From NCBI GenBank assembly GCA_003641745.1, contig QNAI01000002.1, forward strand, positions 1 through 64,000: DNA of 64,000 bases. The letters run 5' to 3'. The position numbers and the translations under genes were made by a program. Of the stretch, positions 37,490 to 46,626 are shown in pieces. The notes under the pieces were generated by a model. The model saw nothing but the letters and a program-made list of their open reading frames with translations, ran no database searches and was not told the DNA's origin. Numbering within the stretch: the first letter of the stretch is position 1; each line of letters begins with the position of its first letter. The DNA is from Verrucomicrobiota bacterium (GTDB lineage Bacteria > Verrucomicrobiota > Verrucomicrobiia > Opitutales > Opitutaceae).

Positions 37490-39874
37490 ATGAGCTGCGG
37501 CCATCGTTTGAGGGACGCGACATGGGTACTAGGCGACCCGGATGAGGCAGTCCTGCGTTGGACGAGAAAGCAGGTGCAGTCATGGGTGCCGAGACTATCA
37601 GGCGCGCCGGCTCGTCTCGTGGACAGACTGGAGGATGGACTCTCGATCGTGGTTGGTTCACGGTTGTCCAACCAATTGATCTGTAAGGCCGCCGATCAAG
37701 GGCTCATTGATCTGACCACCCTGGGCGAGGACGGATTTATTCTGAAACAGACGGTTCTTGACGGTGCGACCGTCCTGCTGATTGCGGGGTGCTCGCCGCG
37801 CGGGGCCGCCTACGGCGTGTGCGAGTTGTTCGAGCGGCTGGGCTGCACCTTCGTCATCAGTGGCGATCATCTCCCTCCGTGCGATCCGGAGATGCCCCTG
37901 CCGTCGCTGGACGTGGCCAAACGCACCGCCTGCTCCTGGCGCGGCATCTTCTTTGGTGGCTATTGTTTCACCACCAACTCGATGATGTCGCTGCCGGACT
38001 ACGAAACGATGTTCGACCAGATGGTCAAACTCAGGATGAACCGGATCGTGTTCTATCACTTCGAGAATGAGCCGTTCATCGATTACAGCTTCATGGGTGA
38101 ACGCAAGCTGGTGGGCGACATCTCACATCCGGATTCGGGTTACCTTTCGTACGGGCGGCATTTCACGGGGTCGTTCAGGGTTGAAGATCTTCCGGTTGGT
38201 CGCGAGCAGTTCGATCGCGAGAAGATTGCACCGTTGGAGTTCCAGGCGGTCGGCAGTTCGGACGATGCGTTGGACACCGCCAGGAATTTCATGCGCAAGA
38301 TTATCGCGCTGGCGAAGGCCCGCGGAATCGGCGTCTGGACGACGGTGCTGCCGCAGTTCATTCCTCCTAATCTGAGCAAGTACAGCCGACCGATGCCGAG
38401 CTTGCATAAACATTGGTCGGCACACCTGAGTTGCACCGATCCGGTGGCAGGACCTCTCAACCGCGCACGCATTCAAGGCATTCTCGACGCCTATCCCGAC
38501 CTCGAAGGCATCTTCCTCGGTATACCGGAAGGTTTCTTCGACGACCCATACCCGGAGACACGGGTGCTGATCGAGCGGGAGTGGGATGACTACGCGGAAT
38601 CGCTGGACCTGCAGAGGAAATACTGGGGCAGGTTCTGGCCCGGCGACAAACAGCAGAAGGCGCACCTCCGCGCTGACATCGCGTTTACCGAAATCGTCAA
38701 GACGACCATAGCCGAGGCGAAGGGGATGAGGCCGGATCTCAAGCTGGGCATCTGCACCGTCTGCAAAGCCTACCTGTTGACGCACCTTCACGACATCCTA
38801 CCACTTGATATGCCCTTTATCGACATCGAGTCGCGGGCATTGTGGACGTTGGACGGCGCTCCCCTGCATCTTTTCCAGCGCATGAAGGGCCGTGAATGCG
38901 TCATCATACCGCGCGCTGTGGACGACGGGTCCCTTCTCGGCCTGCAATTCCCTCTCTGGCAGTACTCAAAGGACGGTTTTGTCTCCTCGGCGAAGGAGAA
39001 TGGAACAAATGGTCTGATGATCCAGACAACGCACATCCGGGGCAACGAGCACAGCATTAAATACCTGGCCGACGGCATGTGGGAAGGCCCTGCCGCGCCG
39101 GGTGAGTTCTACCGCCACTATGCCGAACGCGTGTTCGGTGCAACGGCGGTGCCTCAGGTCATGGAGGCATTCACCAAGCTCGAACAGAACGACGAATTCC
39201 TGGGTGGTCGCGGCCAGCACAATATGCCCTGGAACATGGTCCCGGATCAGATCTGGATCATGCACACATTCAAGGAATTTGACCAGCCGTTCCATCGTGC
39301 ACCCTTCAGTCAGGACTTTGTCGACAGGTGCGAGGAACGGGCGATCAAATTCAGACAGGCGATTGGTTCGCTGTCGCTGGCGCTGGATCGATTTGGTGAA
39401 GCGTATCAGCTGACTACCAGGTCCGGGCAGCAGGAATTGGCCTACATCATCAATCGAACCCACGGCTATCGCGCCCACCTGCAGGCGCTGGTTCAATTCG
39501 CCGAGCTGTACCATCATTACTACGAAATGTTTGCACTCCTGCCCCAGGACCTCGAGGGGTTCAAACAGTCCCTCGATCGTCTGCTCACTGAATCGCACCG
39601 ACTGGAGGGCGTGACCCGGGAATCAGCGACCTACTTTGCGAGTTGCGTCGAACACACCACCGACCTTGCCCTGCTGTGGATGGTCAGTCACAGAATGGTC
39701 CTGGGAAGTCACTGTCTGTGCGAATTCCTTGAGAACATCCGGGCGTTCTACAGTGGAGGTGAGTACTGGAAGCCCGTCGATTGGGACAAACTCTTCGGAC
39801 GTTGCGTGTTTCCTCCCCATGGGACTGGCAGGGTTGGAGAGGGCGAGAACACATCCGAAACAGAGCCGGGTTAA
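37490..39874 (+). CDS. Glycoside hydrolase-like protein with GH20/GH67-type N-terminal domain
   Basis: A 794-residue protein, without a signal peptide, hence cytoplasmic. Residues about 10-120 look like the small alpha/beta domain found before the catalytic barrel of hexosaminidases and alpha-glucuronidases (WVLGDPDEAVLRWTRKQ ... LLIAGCSPRGAAYGVCELFERLGCTFVISGDHLPP). A TIM-barrel-like middle follows (SWRGIFFGGYCFTTN, RMNRIVFYHFEN, GIGVWTTVLPQFIPP, GIFLGIPEGFFD), then a helical C-terminus. Acidic residues in IPEGFFDDPYPETR and DMPFIDIESRALW are candidates for catalysis. ATG 37490 follows AAGGA with good spacing, which decides the start over TTG 37463. Substrate and activity are unknown; a polysaccharide-derived uronide or amino sugar is a guess. 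Confidence 0.75.
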   Translation: MSCGHRLRDATWVLGDPDEAVLRWTRKQVQSWVPRLSGAPARLVDRLEDGLSIVVGSRLSNQLICKAADQGLIDLTTLGEDGFILKQTVLDGATVLLIAGCSPRGAAYGVCELFERLGCTFVISGDHLPPCDPEMPLPSLDVAKRTACSWRGIFFGGYCFTTNSMMSLPDYETMFDQMVKLRMNRIVFYHFENEPFIDYSFMGERKLVGDISHPDSGYLSYGRHFTGSFRVEDLPVGREQFDREKIAPLEFQAVGSSDDALDTARNFMRKIIALAKARGIGVWTTVLPQFIPPNLSKYSRPMPSLHKHWSAHLSCTDPVAGPLNRARIQGILDAYPDLEGIFLGIPEGFFDDPYPETRVLIEREWDDYAESLDLQRKYWGRFWPGDKQQKAHLRADIAFTEIVKTTIAEAKGMRPDLKLGICTVCKAYLLTHLHDILPLDMPFIDIESRALWTLDGAPLHLFQRMKGRECVIIPRAVDDGSLLGLQFPLWQYSKDGFVSSAKENGTNGLMIQTTHIRGNEHSIKYLADGMWEGPAAPGEFYRHYAERVFGATAVPQVMEAFTKLEQNDEFLGGRGQHNMPWNMVPDQIWIMHTFKEFDQPFHRAPFSQDFVDRCEERAIKFRQAIGSLSLALDRFGEAYQLTTRSGQQELAYIINRTHGYRAHLQALVQFAELYHHYYEMFALLPQDLEGFKQSLDRLLTESHRLEGVTRESATYFASCVEHTTDLALLWMVSHRMVLGSHCLCEFLENIRAFYSGGEYWKPVDWDKLFGRCVFPPHGTGRVGEGENTSETEPG

Positions 39875-40348
39875 TCTCGACTTTCCGATCGCAGGAGAGT
39901 CAGAAGGGGCGTTTCACCAAAGGTTGTTGGAGGCCTTCTTCAAGTCATCGAATAAGGGTTAAAAAGACCTCCTGAGAGTTCAATGTGGAAGAAGGCGAAT
40001 GCCCCCAGATTGCGCGGATCAACCTCGGTGATCAGCGCTAGATTGAGGAAGAACCTATGGAAAGGGTCGGGAACTTCAATTCGATGGTTTAGTGCTGCAA
40101 CAAGAAGGCCAGGAAAAATTGGGAATTTTCGAAGTTCTCGCTGAAGTAGACCCGCTGAACTTCTGACCGATCACTTCAAATTAACGCACTTATTTCCATC
40201 GGCCGCTTTCGTCTGCCTTGGCGCATTACCCGTCACCAATGATGACCCATTCCGGGGCGAATGGTTGAACGGTTACCCATAGTCAGCCGTCTCACATCAT
40301 CGTTCAAACCTAAAATGGTCCAATTCATGGTCAAGAGATTCATTCAAT
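39875..40348. other. Intergenic region with a degenerate repeat (family D copy 1)
   Basis: No gene supported. Positions 40164-40211 (TGACCGATCACTTC...CTTTCGT) resemble 41672-41720, so the low-GC acyltransferase gene lies between two direct copies of a degenerate sequence. Confidence 0.45.
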
Positions 40349-41305
40349 TCAATCGACCTTGCTGATTGCGAAACACCCCTTGTCGTAAATCTTCTGAATT
40401 CCCCAAGAGGTGAATATAATTACTAACAAGCAAACTGTTGATAGATACACTACCTGTAGGAGCTCATTTCCAGGAAAATACAACGATACTAGAGTGGAGT
40501 AAATGGGGCGATGAAATAGATACATTGAGTACCCGCTGTAGCTAAGAAATGAGATGACGGCAGCTTTCCCAAACCTATCTTCATTGAGGTAGCAGATCGC
40601 AGAAATGAGGAATGAACAAGAAAACACCATCGAGATGTTTCTGATCTGATTAAATGTCCAGGAGTCATTTTCTATGAAAGCAAGAACAAGCCACAGACAG
40701 AATACCAGTAACACAGAGGGAATGTTTGCTACCCGGCCTTTGAACCCATGGCGCGAACAATATATCCCAACGCAATAACATGGCAGATATAATAGGAGCT
40801 TGCGATCCATAGTGCTCGAAACTGCCTCGATACCAAAGACAATCACGAACAAAGAGCCGGAGAATAACAGAAATTTTGCTGGGCTCCCCACAAGGCCAAG
40901 AAGTAATGGCGTTATCAGGTAGAACAACATGATCATCGTAACGAACCACAGCGTATACGGTGACGGGCCATAAAATATTGAAATGAAAACCAACGACTTT
41001 AGTGATGTAGTCGCATCACTTATCCCGTACAGATAAAAGAGGAGGACGGCCAAAGCGTACATTGGATAAATCCTGAGTAATCTTTTCCGGTAAAATTGGA
41101 TTGGGCCAACTCCCTTCTTTGCTGAGCTGCCATTTAGGAATCCAGAAACCAAGACAAACACCCCCAGTACAATCACAGCCAAACTGCCAGTAACCGGATT
41201 TGCGTATTTAGGCAATGCGTCAGTGTAGTTGAATAGGTGCCAGTAACCGACAATATATAAAATGCTGAAAGCCCTAAGGTATTCGATGCTGATCAGGTTC
41301 GTCAT
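40349..41305 (-). CDS. Acyltransferase 3 family membrane protein
   Basis: A 318-residue polytopic membrane protein of the acyltransferase-3/OafA-WecH family, which O- or N-acylates surface sugars, using acyl-CoA. It begins LISIEYLRAFSILYIVGYWHLFNY with the family's catalytic His-type position in the first helix (YWHLF), has FYRKRLLRIYPMYAL (the arginine-rich RR-x-RIYP motif, about 70-84) and ten or so helices. The C-terminal block SYSGYSMYLFHRPI (about 255-268) is the family's Y-YLHH equivalent. The gene is visibly AT-richer than its neighbours and contains many rare-looking codons, which suggests horizontal acquisition. ATG 41305 is chosen because the upstream 21 codons lie in non-conserved sequence. 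Confidence 0.88.
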   Translation of the reverse strand: MTNLISIEYLRAFSILYIVGYWHLFNYTDALPKYANPVTGSLAVIVLGVFVLVSGFLNGSSAKKGVGPIQFYRKRLLRIYPMYALAVLLFYLYGISDATTSLKSLVFISIFYGPSPYTLWFVTMIMLFYLITPLLLGLVGSPAKFLLFSGSLFVIVFGIEAVSSTMDRKLLLYLPCYCVGIYCSRHGFKGRVANIPSVLLVFCLWLVLAFIENDSWTFNQIRNISMVFSCSFLISAICYLNEDRFGKAAVISFLSYSGYSMYLFHRPIYSTLVSLYFPGNELLQVVYLSTVCLLVIIFTSWGIQKIYDKGCFAISKVD

Positions 41306-41810
41306 TCGGTGTGTGGATGACTCCAATTTCAATGACAGTCGGAAGGTAAGCGTCGGCCAAGTCCCCAATCATGCCAGGGCGATGCCACGGTTACAATCAA
41401 AAGCCAATTGACGAGTTGCCTTCAACAACGGATGCGCAGCCATTTCGGATGGAGAAAAGGGGTCAAGGTGGAGAATAGGGATCAATGGAAACAGATACGT
41501 AAAATTGGATTGGCGTGTATAAGCTGGTTCAAAGCGTTTCGGTCCAAGCCGCGCAGGAAGGGATGCTCTTGCCGGGTTGTACTCTTCCCGGCTTTTTCAA
41601 AAATCGAGAAGGGACCAAAAAGAATTGGAAATCTGCGAAGATCTTCGCAGGTAAGCGACCTGTCAGAATGGTGACCGATCACTCCTGAACTACGTATTTG
41701 TTTCCAATGCCCCCTTTCGTGAACGTGGAGTGAGGCCAGACTGACTGCGCGAAAACCGTGGAATCTGGTTTGCCCGAGCGGGCTTGCGGCTGGAGCGCGC
41801 AACTCAGGGG
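41306..41810. other. Intergenic region upstream of the acyltransferase gene
   Basis: No supported gene. It contains the second copy of degenerate repeat D (41672-41720). A frame at 41408-41674 has no family resemblance and I regard it as chance. Confidence 0.45.
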
Positions 41811-42065
41811 CTATGCCTTCCTGACCAATCCGATGATGAAGAGAAGAACCACGGCTCCGGCTGTGGCGGTAACAATTGAGCCGACCCATTCACCGCCGAT
41901 GGAAATGCCGAGGAGGCCAAAAAGCCATCCTCCCAGGAGCGCCCCGATGACCCCGACGACTATGTTCCCGAGCAACCCAAATCCGCCTCCTTTGAGGATC
42001 AGTCCAGCCAGCCATCCAGCAACGCCGCCAATCACCAAAAACACAATTACCTGTTCGATATCCAT
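41811..42065 (-). CDS. GlsB/YeaQ/YmgE family stress-response membrane protein
   Basis: An 84-residue membrane protein with three helices and the family's glycine-rich pattern GGVAGWLAGLILKGGGFGLLGNIVVGVIGALLGGWLFG, here broken by positions: GWLAG at about 17, GNIVVGVIGA at about 33, and AGAVVLLFIIGLVRKA at the end. Such transglycosylase-associated small proteins are induced by stress; their biochemical role is not settled. It is preceded (on the minus strand) by AAGGAGAAC 6-9 bp before ATG 42065, a clear Shine-Dalgarno site. No operon partner is apparent. Confidence 0.93.
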   Translation of the reverse strand: MDIEQVIVFLVIGGVAGWLAGLILKGGGFGLLGNIVVGVIGALLGGWLFGLLGISIGGEWVGSIVTATAGAVVLLFIIGLVRKA

Positions 42066-42390
42066 ATGTTCTCCTTGGTTGTTTCGCTTCTCTCAACATT
42101 TGGGCCCGGAATAAGGCGCACCAGATGAGTCTTCCGCCTGACGGAACCCGTTCTCAGGTTTTCGAATCCGGCCGATCATTGCAATGACATTTACGACGAG
42201 GAATCAGAGCAAGGAGTCAACGTTCATATTTCATCCACTGCTGCTCTGAAACAGGGTTGTGGTTTGATGGCACGCAAGAATCGGATCGAGACGGCGGGCA
42301 CAGGTAGTGAACAAAGAGGGAATTTCCAAATAGGAAGGTCGCCTAAACGTTCTGCCCGAGGTTTACCAAAACGTATGCTCGGCAGCGGGA
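42066..42390. other. Intergenic region without a supported gene
   Basis: This region between the GlsB gene and the XRE regulator holds the ribosome-binding site of the former and no other feature that I can see. Confidence 0.5.
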
Positions 42391-42585
42391 CTATTCGATG
42401 TAGTCAAAAACTTCTTCGATCGTCTGTTCAAACAGTCGCGCAATCTTGAAGGCCAACGGCAAGCTCGGGTCATACTTTTCCGTCTCAATGGCGTTGATCG
42501 TCTGACGCGACACCCCGAGCGCATCGGCCAAAGCGCCTTGGGACCATTTACGCATCGCGCGCAGTTCCCGGAGGTTATTTTTCAT
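42391..42585 (-). CDS. XRE-family helix-turn-helix regulator
   Basis: A 64-residue DNA-binding protein consisting only of an HTH-3 domain: MKNNLRELRAMRKWSQGALADALGVSRQTINAIETEKYDPS with the recognition helix SRQTINAIE at about 26-34. Proteins of this length usually pair with a membrane protein encoded next to them. It overlaps the membrane protein gene upstream by 11 bp, so the pair is one operon. A 38-bp inverted-repeat region upstream of that operon (43043-43080) is the likely binding site, giving negative autoregulation. Confidence 0.93.
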   Translation of the reverse strand: MKNNLRELRAMRKWSQGALADALGVSRQTINAIETEKYDPSLPLAFKIARLFEQTIEEVFDYIE

Positions 42586-43033
42586 CGGATACCCCGAAGC
42601 GTCGGTGGGTTACATAGCTGCCGAGAACCCAAAGCACGAACATCGATATCAATACTCCGCCGATTCCCAGACCGTGTTCAAAATCGCCGGTGGACACCCC
42701 CTGCGCATTCAACACCGATAACACCATCGCGATAAACAGCGTGCCCAGTGTCGCATACAACATGACCTCCACCTGCACGCGTCGCTGCAGTTTATCGAGT
42801 CCACATATGAAACGTTTGAAATTGCGCACGTAGAGCATCCCCGGAACAAGAGGCAGCAAGTTCAATGAAACTCGACTCACGACATTCCATTCGGAATGGC
42901 CCGACATCAAAATTCTGACGCCCACGAAAGTCGCCGCCGCCACCATCAACCAAAAGCTCAACCGCATGTCCGCCTTAAAGGAATACTCACCCGTGCCCGG
43001 TAGCACCGATCCAATCGTATTTGGTCTTTTCAT
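42575..43033 (-). CDS. Four-helix membrane protein partnered with XRE regulator
   Basis: A 152-residue protein with about four predicted membrane helices (near 24-42, 54-68, 92-110, 124-142), short loops and a C-terminal tail with THRRFGVSDEK. I do not recognise a specific family, but the size and the pairing with a short XRE regulator fit the widespread regulator/membrane-protein pairs (DUF2178/DUF3796-like). ATG 43033 lies only 10 bp from the operator. It could sense membrane state or sequester the regulator; both are inferences. Confidence 0.85.
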   Translation of the reverse strand: MKRPNTIGSVLPGTGEYSFKADMRLSFWLMVAAATFVGVRILMSGHSEWNVVSRVSLNLLPLVPGMLYVRNFKRFICGLDKLQRRVQVEVMLYATLGTLFIAMVLSVLNAQGVSTGDFEHGLGIGGVLISMFVLWVLGSYVTHRRFGVSDEK

Positions 43034-43042
43034 ATCTTCATT

Positions 43043-43080
43043 TGTAAAGTTACCTTTACAGATGTCAAGGTAACTTTACA
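43043..43080 (-). promoter_or_regulatory. Operator-like inverted repeat upstream of the membrane protein/XRE operon
   Basis: TGTAAAGTTACCTT (43043-43056) and AAGGTAACTTTACA (43067-43080) are perfect 14-bp inverted arms around a 10-bp spacer. A nested CTTTACA at 43054-43060 also pairs with the first arm, so three TGTAAAG half-sites are present. The position, 10-47 bp before the ATG, would block transcription or ribosome access. The encoded XRE protein is the obvious candidate ligand. Confidence 0.8.
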
Positions 43081-43277
43081 TAAAATGCAGCTATCGCCGC
43101 GATCCGTGCTCAGAGCCCGCTGGCAGGGATCGGCCATGGGACTTTGGCATTTCACCCAATCACTTGCTGATCGTCGGGCATTGGGCACGGATGAAATTCA
43201 AGGGCCGACCCCTGCCAGGGTGGCCACTGAAGGGGGGGCGGAGGTCATTTGCCAGGCTTCTCGTTGATACGCCCGGG
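43081..43277. other. Spacer between the operator and ssrA
   Basis: No gene or other feature recognised. Confidence 0.4.
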
Positions 43278-43657
<380 letters not shown>

Positions 43658-43990
43658 TCAGCCTGTCTCCGGCGCCGTTTGGCACCTGAGAATGCAAATC
43701 AGGGTTCTGATGGAGCTGCAGTGCAACTCTCAAAGAACAGAGTGACTATCGACTGGGATGGGTGAGAAATCAAGCGGAGAAGACAAGGGGATGCGGTGGA
43801 AGAGCGGAAGAAGGCAAGGAAGACTTAAGAATGATGAACGAAGAAGTGGAGTTGGGTGCGGGTTTGGATGAGTGGATGGGTGGATGTGGAGACGGGGGAT
43901 TGAGCTGCCTGAATCGGCGCGCCTGGCAGTCACGCCCTACCGTCTGGAACGCGATCTTGTCTTTCAGAGAGGTGAGGACAGAGTGCGGGG
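43658..43990. other. Intergenic region upstream of osmC-like gene
   Basis: Apart from a half copy of inverted repeat B (43916-43941) there is a purine-rich stretch at 43770-43910. The promoter of ssrA should lie at its left end but I cannot pick hexamers with confidence. Confidence 0.45.
43916..43941 (+). repeat. Family B repeat, single arm
   Basis: GGCGCGCCTGGCAGTCACGCCCTACC matches the right arm of the inverted repeat at 18926-18951 at 23 of 26 positions. Here reported by position; the core is TCACGCCCTACC. The partner arm is absent. Confidence 0.75.
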
Positions 43991-44404
43991 ATGGTTCGGA
44001 TTTCGATTGATTATCAGGGGGAACTGCATTGCCAGGTGACGCATGAGCCTTCGGGTTCGGCGTTCCAGACTGATGCGCCGAAGGACAACCAGGGGCGGGG
44101 CGAATCGTTCTCCCCGACGGACCTGGTGGCGACCGCCCTGGGCAGCTGCATGGCGACGACGATGGGGATCGTGGGGCGGCGTCATAATATCGAGCTGGAT
44201 GGTGTCAGCGTCACCGTGGACAAGGAGATGACCTCGGAGGGGCCGCGCAGGATCGAACGCCTGACCACCCATATCCGCTTTCCCTTTGATCGGGATGTGG
44301 ATCCGGAGCAGATCCTTGAAAAGACGGCCCTGACCTGTCCGGTCTATCTCAGCATCAGTGATACCATGGAGAAACCGGTTCATTTTCGTTGGGACGGGGA
44401 GTGA
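43991..44404 (+). CDS. OsmC/Ohr family protein
   Basis: The 137-residue protein has the OsmC fold signs: an N-terminal beta part (RISIDYQGELHCQVTH), SPTDLVATALGSCMATTMGIVGRRHNIEL with the first redox cysteine at about residue 54, and KTALTCPVYLSI with the second cysteine at about 116. These two cysteines form the peroxidatic site in OsmC/Ohr enzymes, which reduce organic hydroperoxides in the cytoplasm. The glycine/acidic N-terminal part is typical of the OsmC rather than the Ohr branch. It stands alone and its start is GTG or ATG near 43991 (ATG used). Confidence 0.92.
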   Translation: MVRISIDYQGELHCQVTHEPSGSAFQTDAPKDNQGRGESFSPTDLVATALGSCMATTMGIVGRRHNIELDGVSVTVDKEMTSEGPRRIERLTTHIRFPFDRDVDPEQILEKTALTCPVYLSISDTMEKPVHFRWDGE

Positions 44405-44443
44405 CTGGGCTTGGGGCTTTGGGGGGCATGCGGGCGGTTTGAA

Positions 44444-44496
44444 GGGGTCAAAGCTCACATCTCACATTGGCATGCAAGATGTTGAGCTATGACCCC
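44444..44496 (-). repeat. 53-bp hairpin repeat, family A copy 4 (tandem unit 1)
   Basis: Outer arms GGGGTCA and TGACCCC, inner stem CATCT/AGATG. First of three copies arranged as tandem units of 106-107 bp. Confidence 0.9.
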
Positions 44497-44549
44497 CCGT
44501 TCGGACCGTGACCGGGCTTGCGGGTTTGGGGGCGTGCGGACGGTTTGAA

Positions 44550-44602
44550 GGGGTCAAAGCGCACATCTCGCATTGGCATGCAAGATGTTGAGCAATGACC
44601 CC
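44550..44602 (-). repeat. 53-bp hairpin repeat, family A copy 5 (tandem unit 2)
   Basis: Begins 106 bp after copy 4 and is almost identical to it, including the GTTCGG...TGAC spacer that follows. Confidence 0.9.
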
Positions 44603-44656
44603 CCGTTCGGGGCGTGACTGGGCTTGGGGCTTTTGGGGGTGTGCAGGCGGTTTGAA

Positions 44657-44709
44657 GGGGTCAAAGCGCACATCTCGCATTGGCATGCAGGATGTTGAGC
44701 AATGACCCC
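44657..44709 (-). repeat. 53-bp hairpin repeat, family A copy 6 (tandem unit 3)
   Basis: Begins 107 bp after copy 5. The tandem block ends 75 bp before the binding protein gene. Confidence 0.9.
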
Positions 44710-44783
44710 CCGTTCGGGGCGTTATTCGGTTTTTATACTGTCGACCGTTTGTTGCTGACCGTACTACGCTGGGAATCTCAATT

Positions 44784-46391
44784 ATGGTTTTCGTACGATC
44801 CCGCTTCTTCTTCGTTCCTCTTGTCGTTCTTGTATTGGGCCTGCAATGGGGTTGTGGGCGCAAGACCTCGGAATCCGAGGTGCCCCGGACGTTCATCTTT
44901 GCACGCGGTAGTGATGCCCAGAAGCTGGATCCGGCCGATGTTGATGACGGCGAGTCGGTCAATACCCTGTCCCAAATCTGCGAGGGTCTGGTGCGTTTCA
45001 AGTCGGGCACACTGGAAATCGAGCCCTGCCTCGCGAGCCGCTACACGATCGAGGACGACGGGCTGACCTATCGTTTTGAACTCCGGGCGGGCGTGACCTT
45101 CCACGATGGCACCCCGCTGACCGCGGAGGCCGCCCTGTTTACGTTCAGGCGGCAGATGGAGGAAGATCATCCCGGCCACCTGCCGGGGGCCAATTTCCAA
45201 TACTGGCGGTTCCTTTACCAGGATGTCGACTCGGTGGAAGCGGAGGGTCCGATGACGGTGGTCATTCGGCTCAAGCGGCCGAATGCCTCACTGCTCAACT
45301 CGCTGGCCATCTTCCCGGCGTTTCTGGTCAGTCCGTCCGGACTGGAGGCCTACGGTGAGGAATTCCAGCGGAACCCGATCGGGACGGGCCCCTATCGGTT
45401 GATCAGTTGGGAACCGAACGAGGCCATTATCATGGAGCGCAACCCCGATTACTGGGACTTGGAGAATGCTCCCCGGTTCGAGCGCCTGGTGATGAAAGTC
45501 GTACCCGATAATACGGTACGTCTTCTGGAATTGCGTTCCGGCCGGGTGCATGGGCTCGACGGCCTGCAACCGGCTGAGATTGTCTTCCTCGACGCGGACC
45601 AGGGATTCACCGTCTACCAGCAGGCCGGCTTGAATGTCGGGTACCTGACCTTCAATCTGAATCTACCCAAATACCAGGATCCCGAGGTACGCGAGGCCAT
45701 CGCGATGGCAATCAATCGCAACGAACTGGCCATGGTTGCTCTGGATGGGGCCGGTCGTCCGGCCAGCTATCCAATCCCGCCGGGTTTCCTGGGCGAGCCC
45801 AAGGTTCCGAATGCCGTGATCCGCGATGTGGATCGAGCCCGGGCGATTCTCAGCAAACACGCGGCCGATTTCACGGAACCGATTCGGCTTCAGGTCATGA
45901 GTGCGCCGCGCCAGTATTTCCCCGACCCGGTCAAAGTGGCTTCGTTCGTACGCAGCGAACTTGAGGCCGTTGGTCTGCGAGTTGAAATTGTGTCGAAGGA
46001 CTTCAAGAGTCATTTGGCCAGTCTCCGGGACTTCGACTACGACCTGGGGCTGATTGGCTGGGTGGGCGACAATGGAGACACCGACAATTTCCTGGGCATC
46101 CTTCTGGGCAGTTGGGCCGCAACCAAGGGATCGGCCACGAATTTCTCGAGCTACAAGAATGAAGAGATGGATCGACTATTGCTGGCAGCCCGAAGCGAGA
46201 CCAACCGCGATGAACGCCAGCGCCTCTACGAGGAATGCCTGAAAATCTGGCGACGGGATCTTCCAATCTTCCCGCTGATTCACGGAGACAATATAGCCGT
46301 CATGCGCTCGGAGGTGACCGGCTTTGAATTGCAGTTGATCGGAGATCTTCGCCTGGGTCCCCTGGGGTGGGCCGGTGGCGGAGGGAAGTAG
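44784..46391 (+). CDS. Peptide ABC transporter substrate-binding lipoprotein (family 5)
   Basis: A 535-residue extracytoplasmic solute-binding protein (DppA/OppA family). The N-terminal hydrophobic segment ends in QWGC with a cysteine at residue 24 that should carry lipid, though the lipobox is imperfect. The family 5 signature region is LEIEPCLASRYTIEDDGLTYRFELRAGVTFHDGTPLTAEAALFTFRRQ, represented here as TYRFELRAGVTFHDG (about 92-106). Later blocks FQRNPIGTGPYRLISWEPNEAIIMERNPDYW and DPEVREAIAMAINRNEL are equally characteristic. It is followed by two permease genes and acts with them. The ATPase genes are not in the window. Confidence 0.95.
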   Translation: MVFVRSRFFFVPLVVLVLGLQWGCGRKTSESEVPRTFIFARGSDAQKLDPADVDDGESVNTLSQICEGLVRFKSGTLEIEPCLASRYTIEDDGLTYRFELRAGVTFHDGTPLTAEAALFTFRRQMEEDHPGHLPGANFQYWRFLYQDVDSVEAEGPMTVVIRLKRPNASLLNSLAIFPAFLVSPSGLEAYGEEFQRNPIGTGPYRLISWEPNEAIIMERNPDYWDLENAPRFERLVMKVVPDNTVRLLELRSGRVHGLDGLQPAEIVFLDADQGFTVYQQAGLNVGYLTFNLNLPKYQDPEVREAIAMAINRNELAMVALDGAGRPASYPIPPGFLGEPKVPNAVIRDVDRARAILSKHAADFTEPIRLQVMSAPRQYFPDPVKVASFVRSELEAVGLRVEIVSKDFKSHLASLRDFDYDLGLIGWVGDNGDTDNFLGILLGSWAATKGSATNFSSYKNEEMDRLLLAARSETNRDERQRLYEECLKIWRRDLPIFPLIHGDNIAVMRSEVTGFELQLIGDLRLGPLGWAGGGGK

Positions 46392-46626
46392 GAAGTAAGA
46401 AGGCAGAAGTAAGAAGGAGGGAAGGCGGAAGAGGTCAGAGAGTGGAGGACGGAGGTAGAAAGTCAGAAGGCAGATGAATAGCGAATGTGAAAGTGGGAAG
46501 GCAGGCTTTGAGTGAACGGTGTGAAATCCAAGAAGGGAGAGGGAAGGGCGAGATGAGGAAAGGCATGCTCCGGGCAGGGCCCCATGGGTTTCCGCGATCA
46601 ATGGAGCGCGCGGTTTCTCCTGATCG
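46392..46626. other. Purine-rich low-complexity spacer
   Basis: Runs of GGAAG/GAAGG between the binding protein and permease genes, with no gene or convincing regulatory site. Confidence 0.5.

Noticed and set aside
41408-41674. 88-residue basic frame upstream of the acyltransferase
   Set aside because: Overlaps a frame on the other strand and the degenerate repeat; composition is explained by the underlying repeat sequence.
44444-44709. Possible CRISPR array from evenly spaced repeats
   Set aside because: Only three units occur, the repeats are 53-bp hairpins and the spacers are themselves repeated, not unique; no cas gene is near.
44462-45010. Minus-strand frame of 182 residues with internal repeats
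   Set aside because: Its repetition comes from the tandem DNA hairpin units, and it overlaps the binding-protein gene on the other strand.
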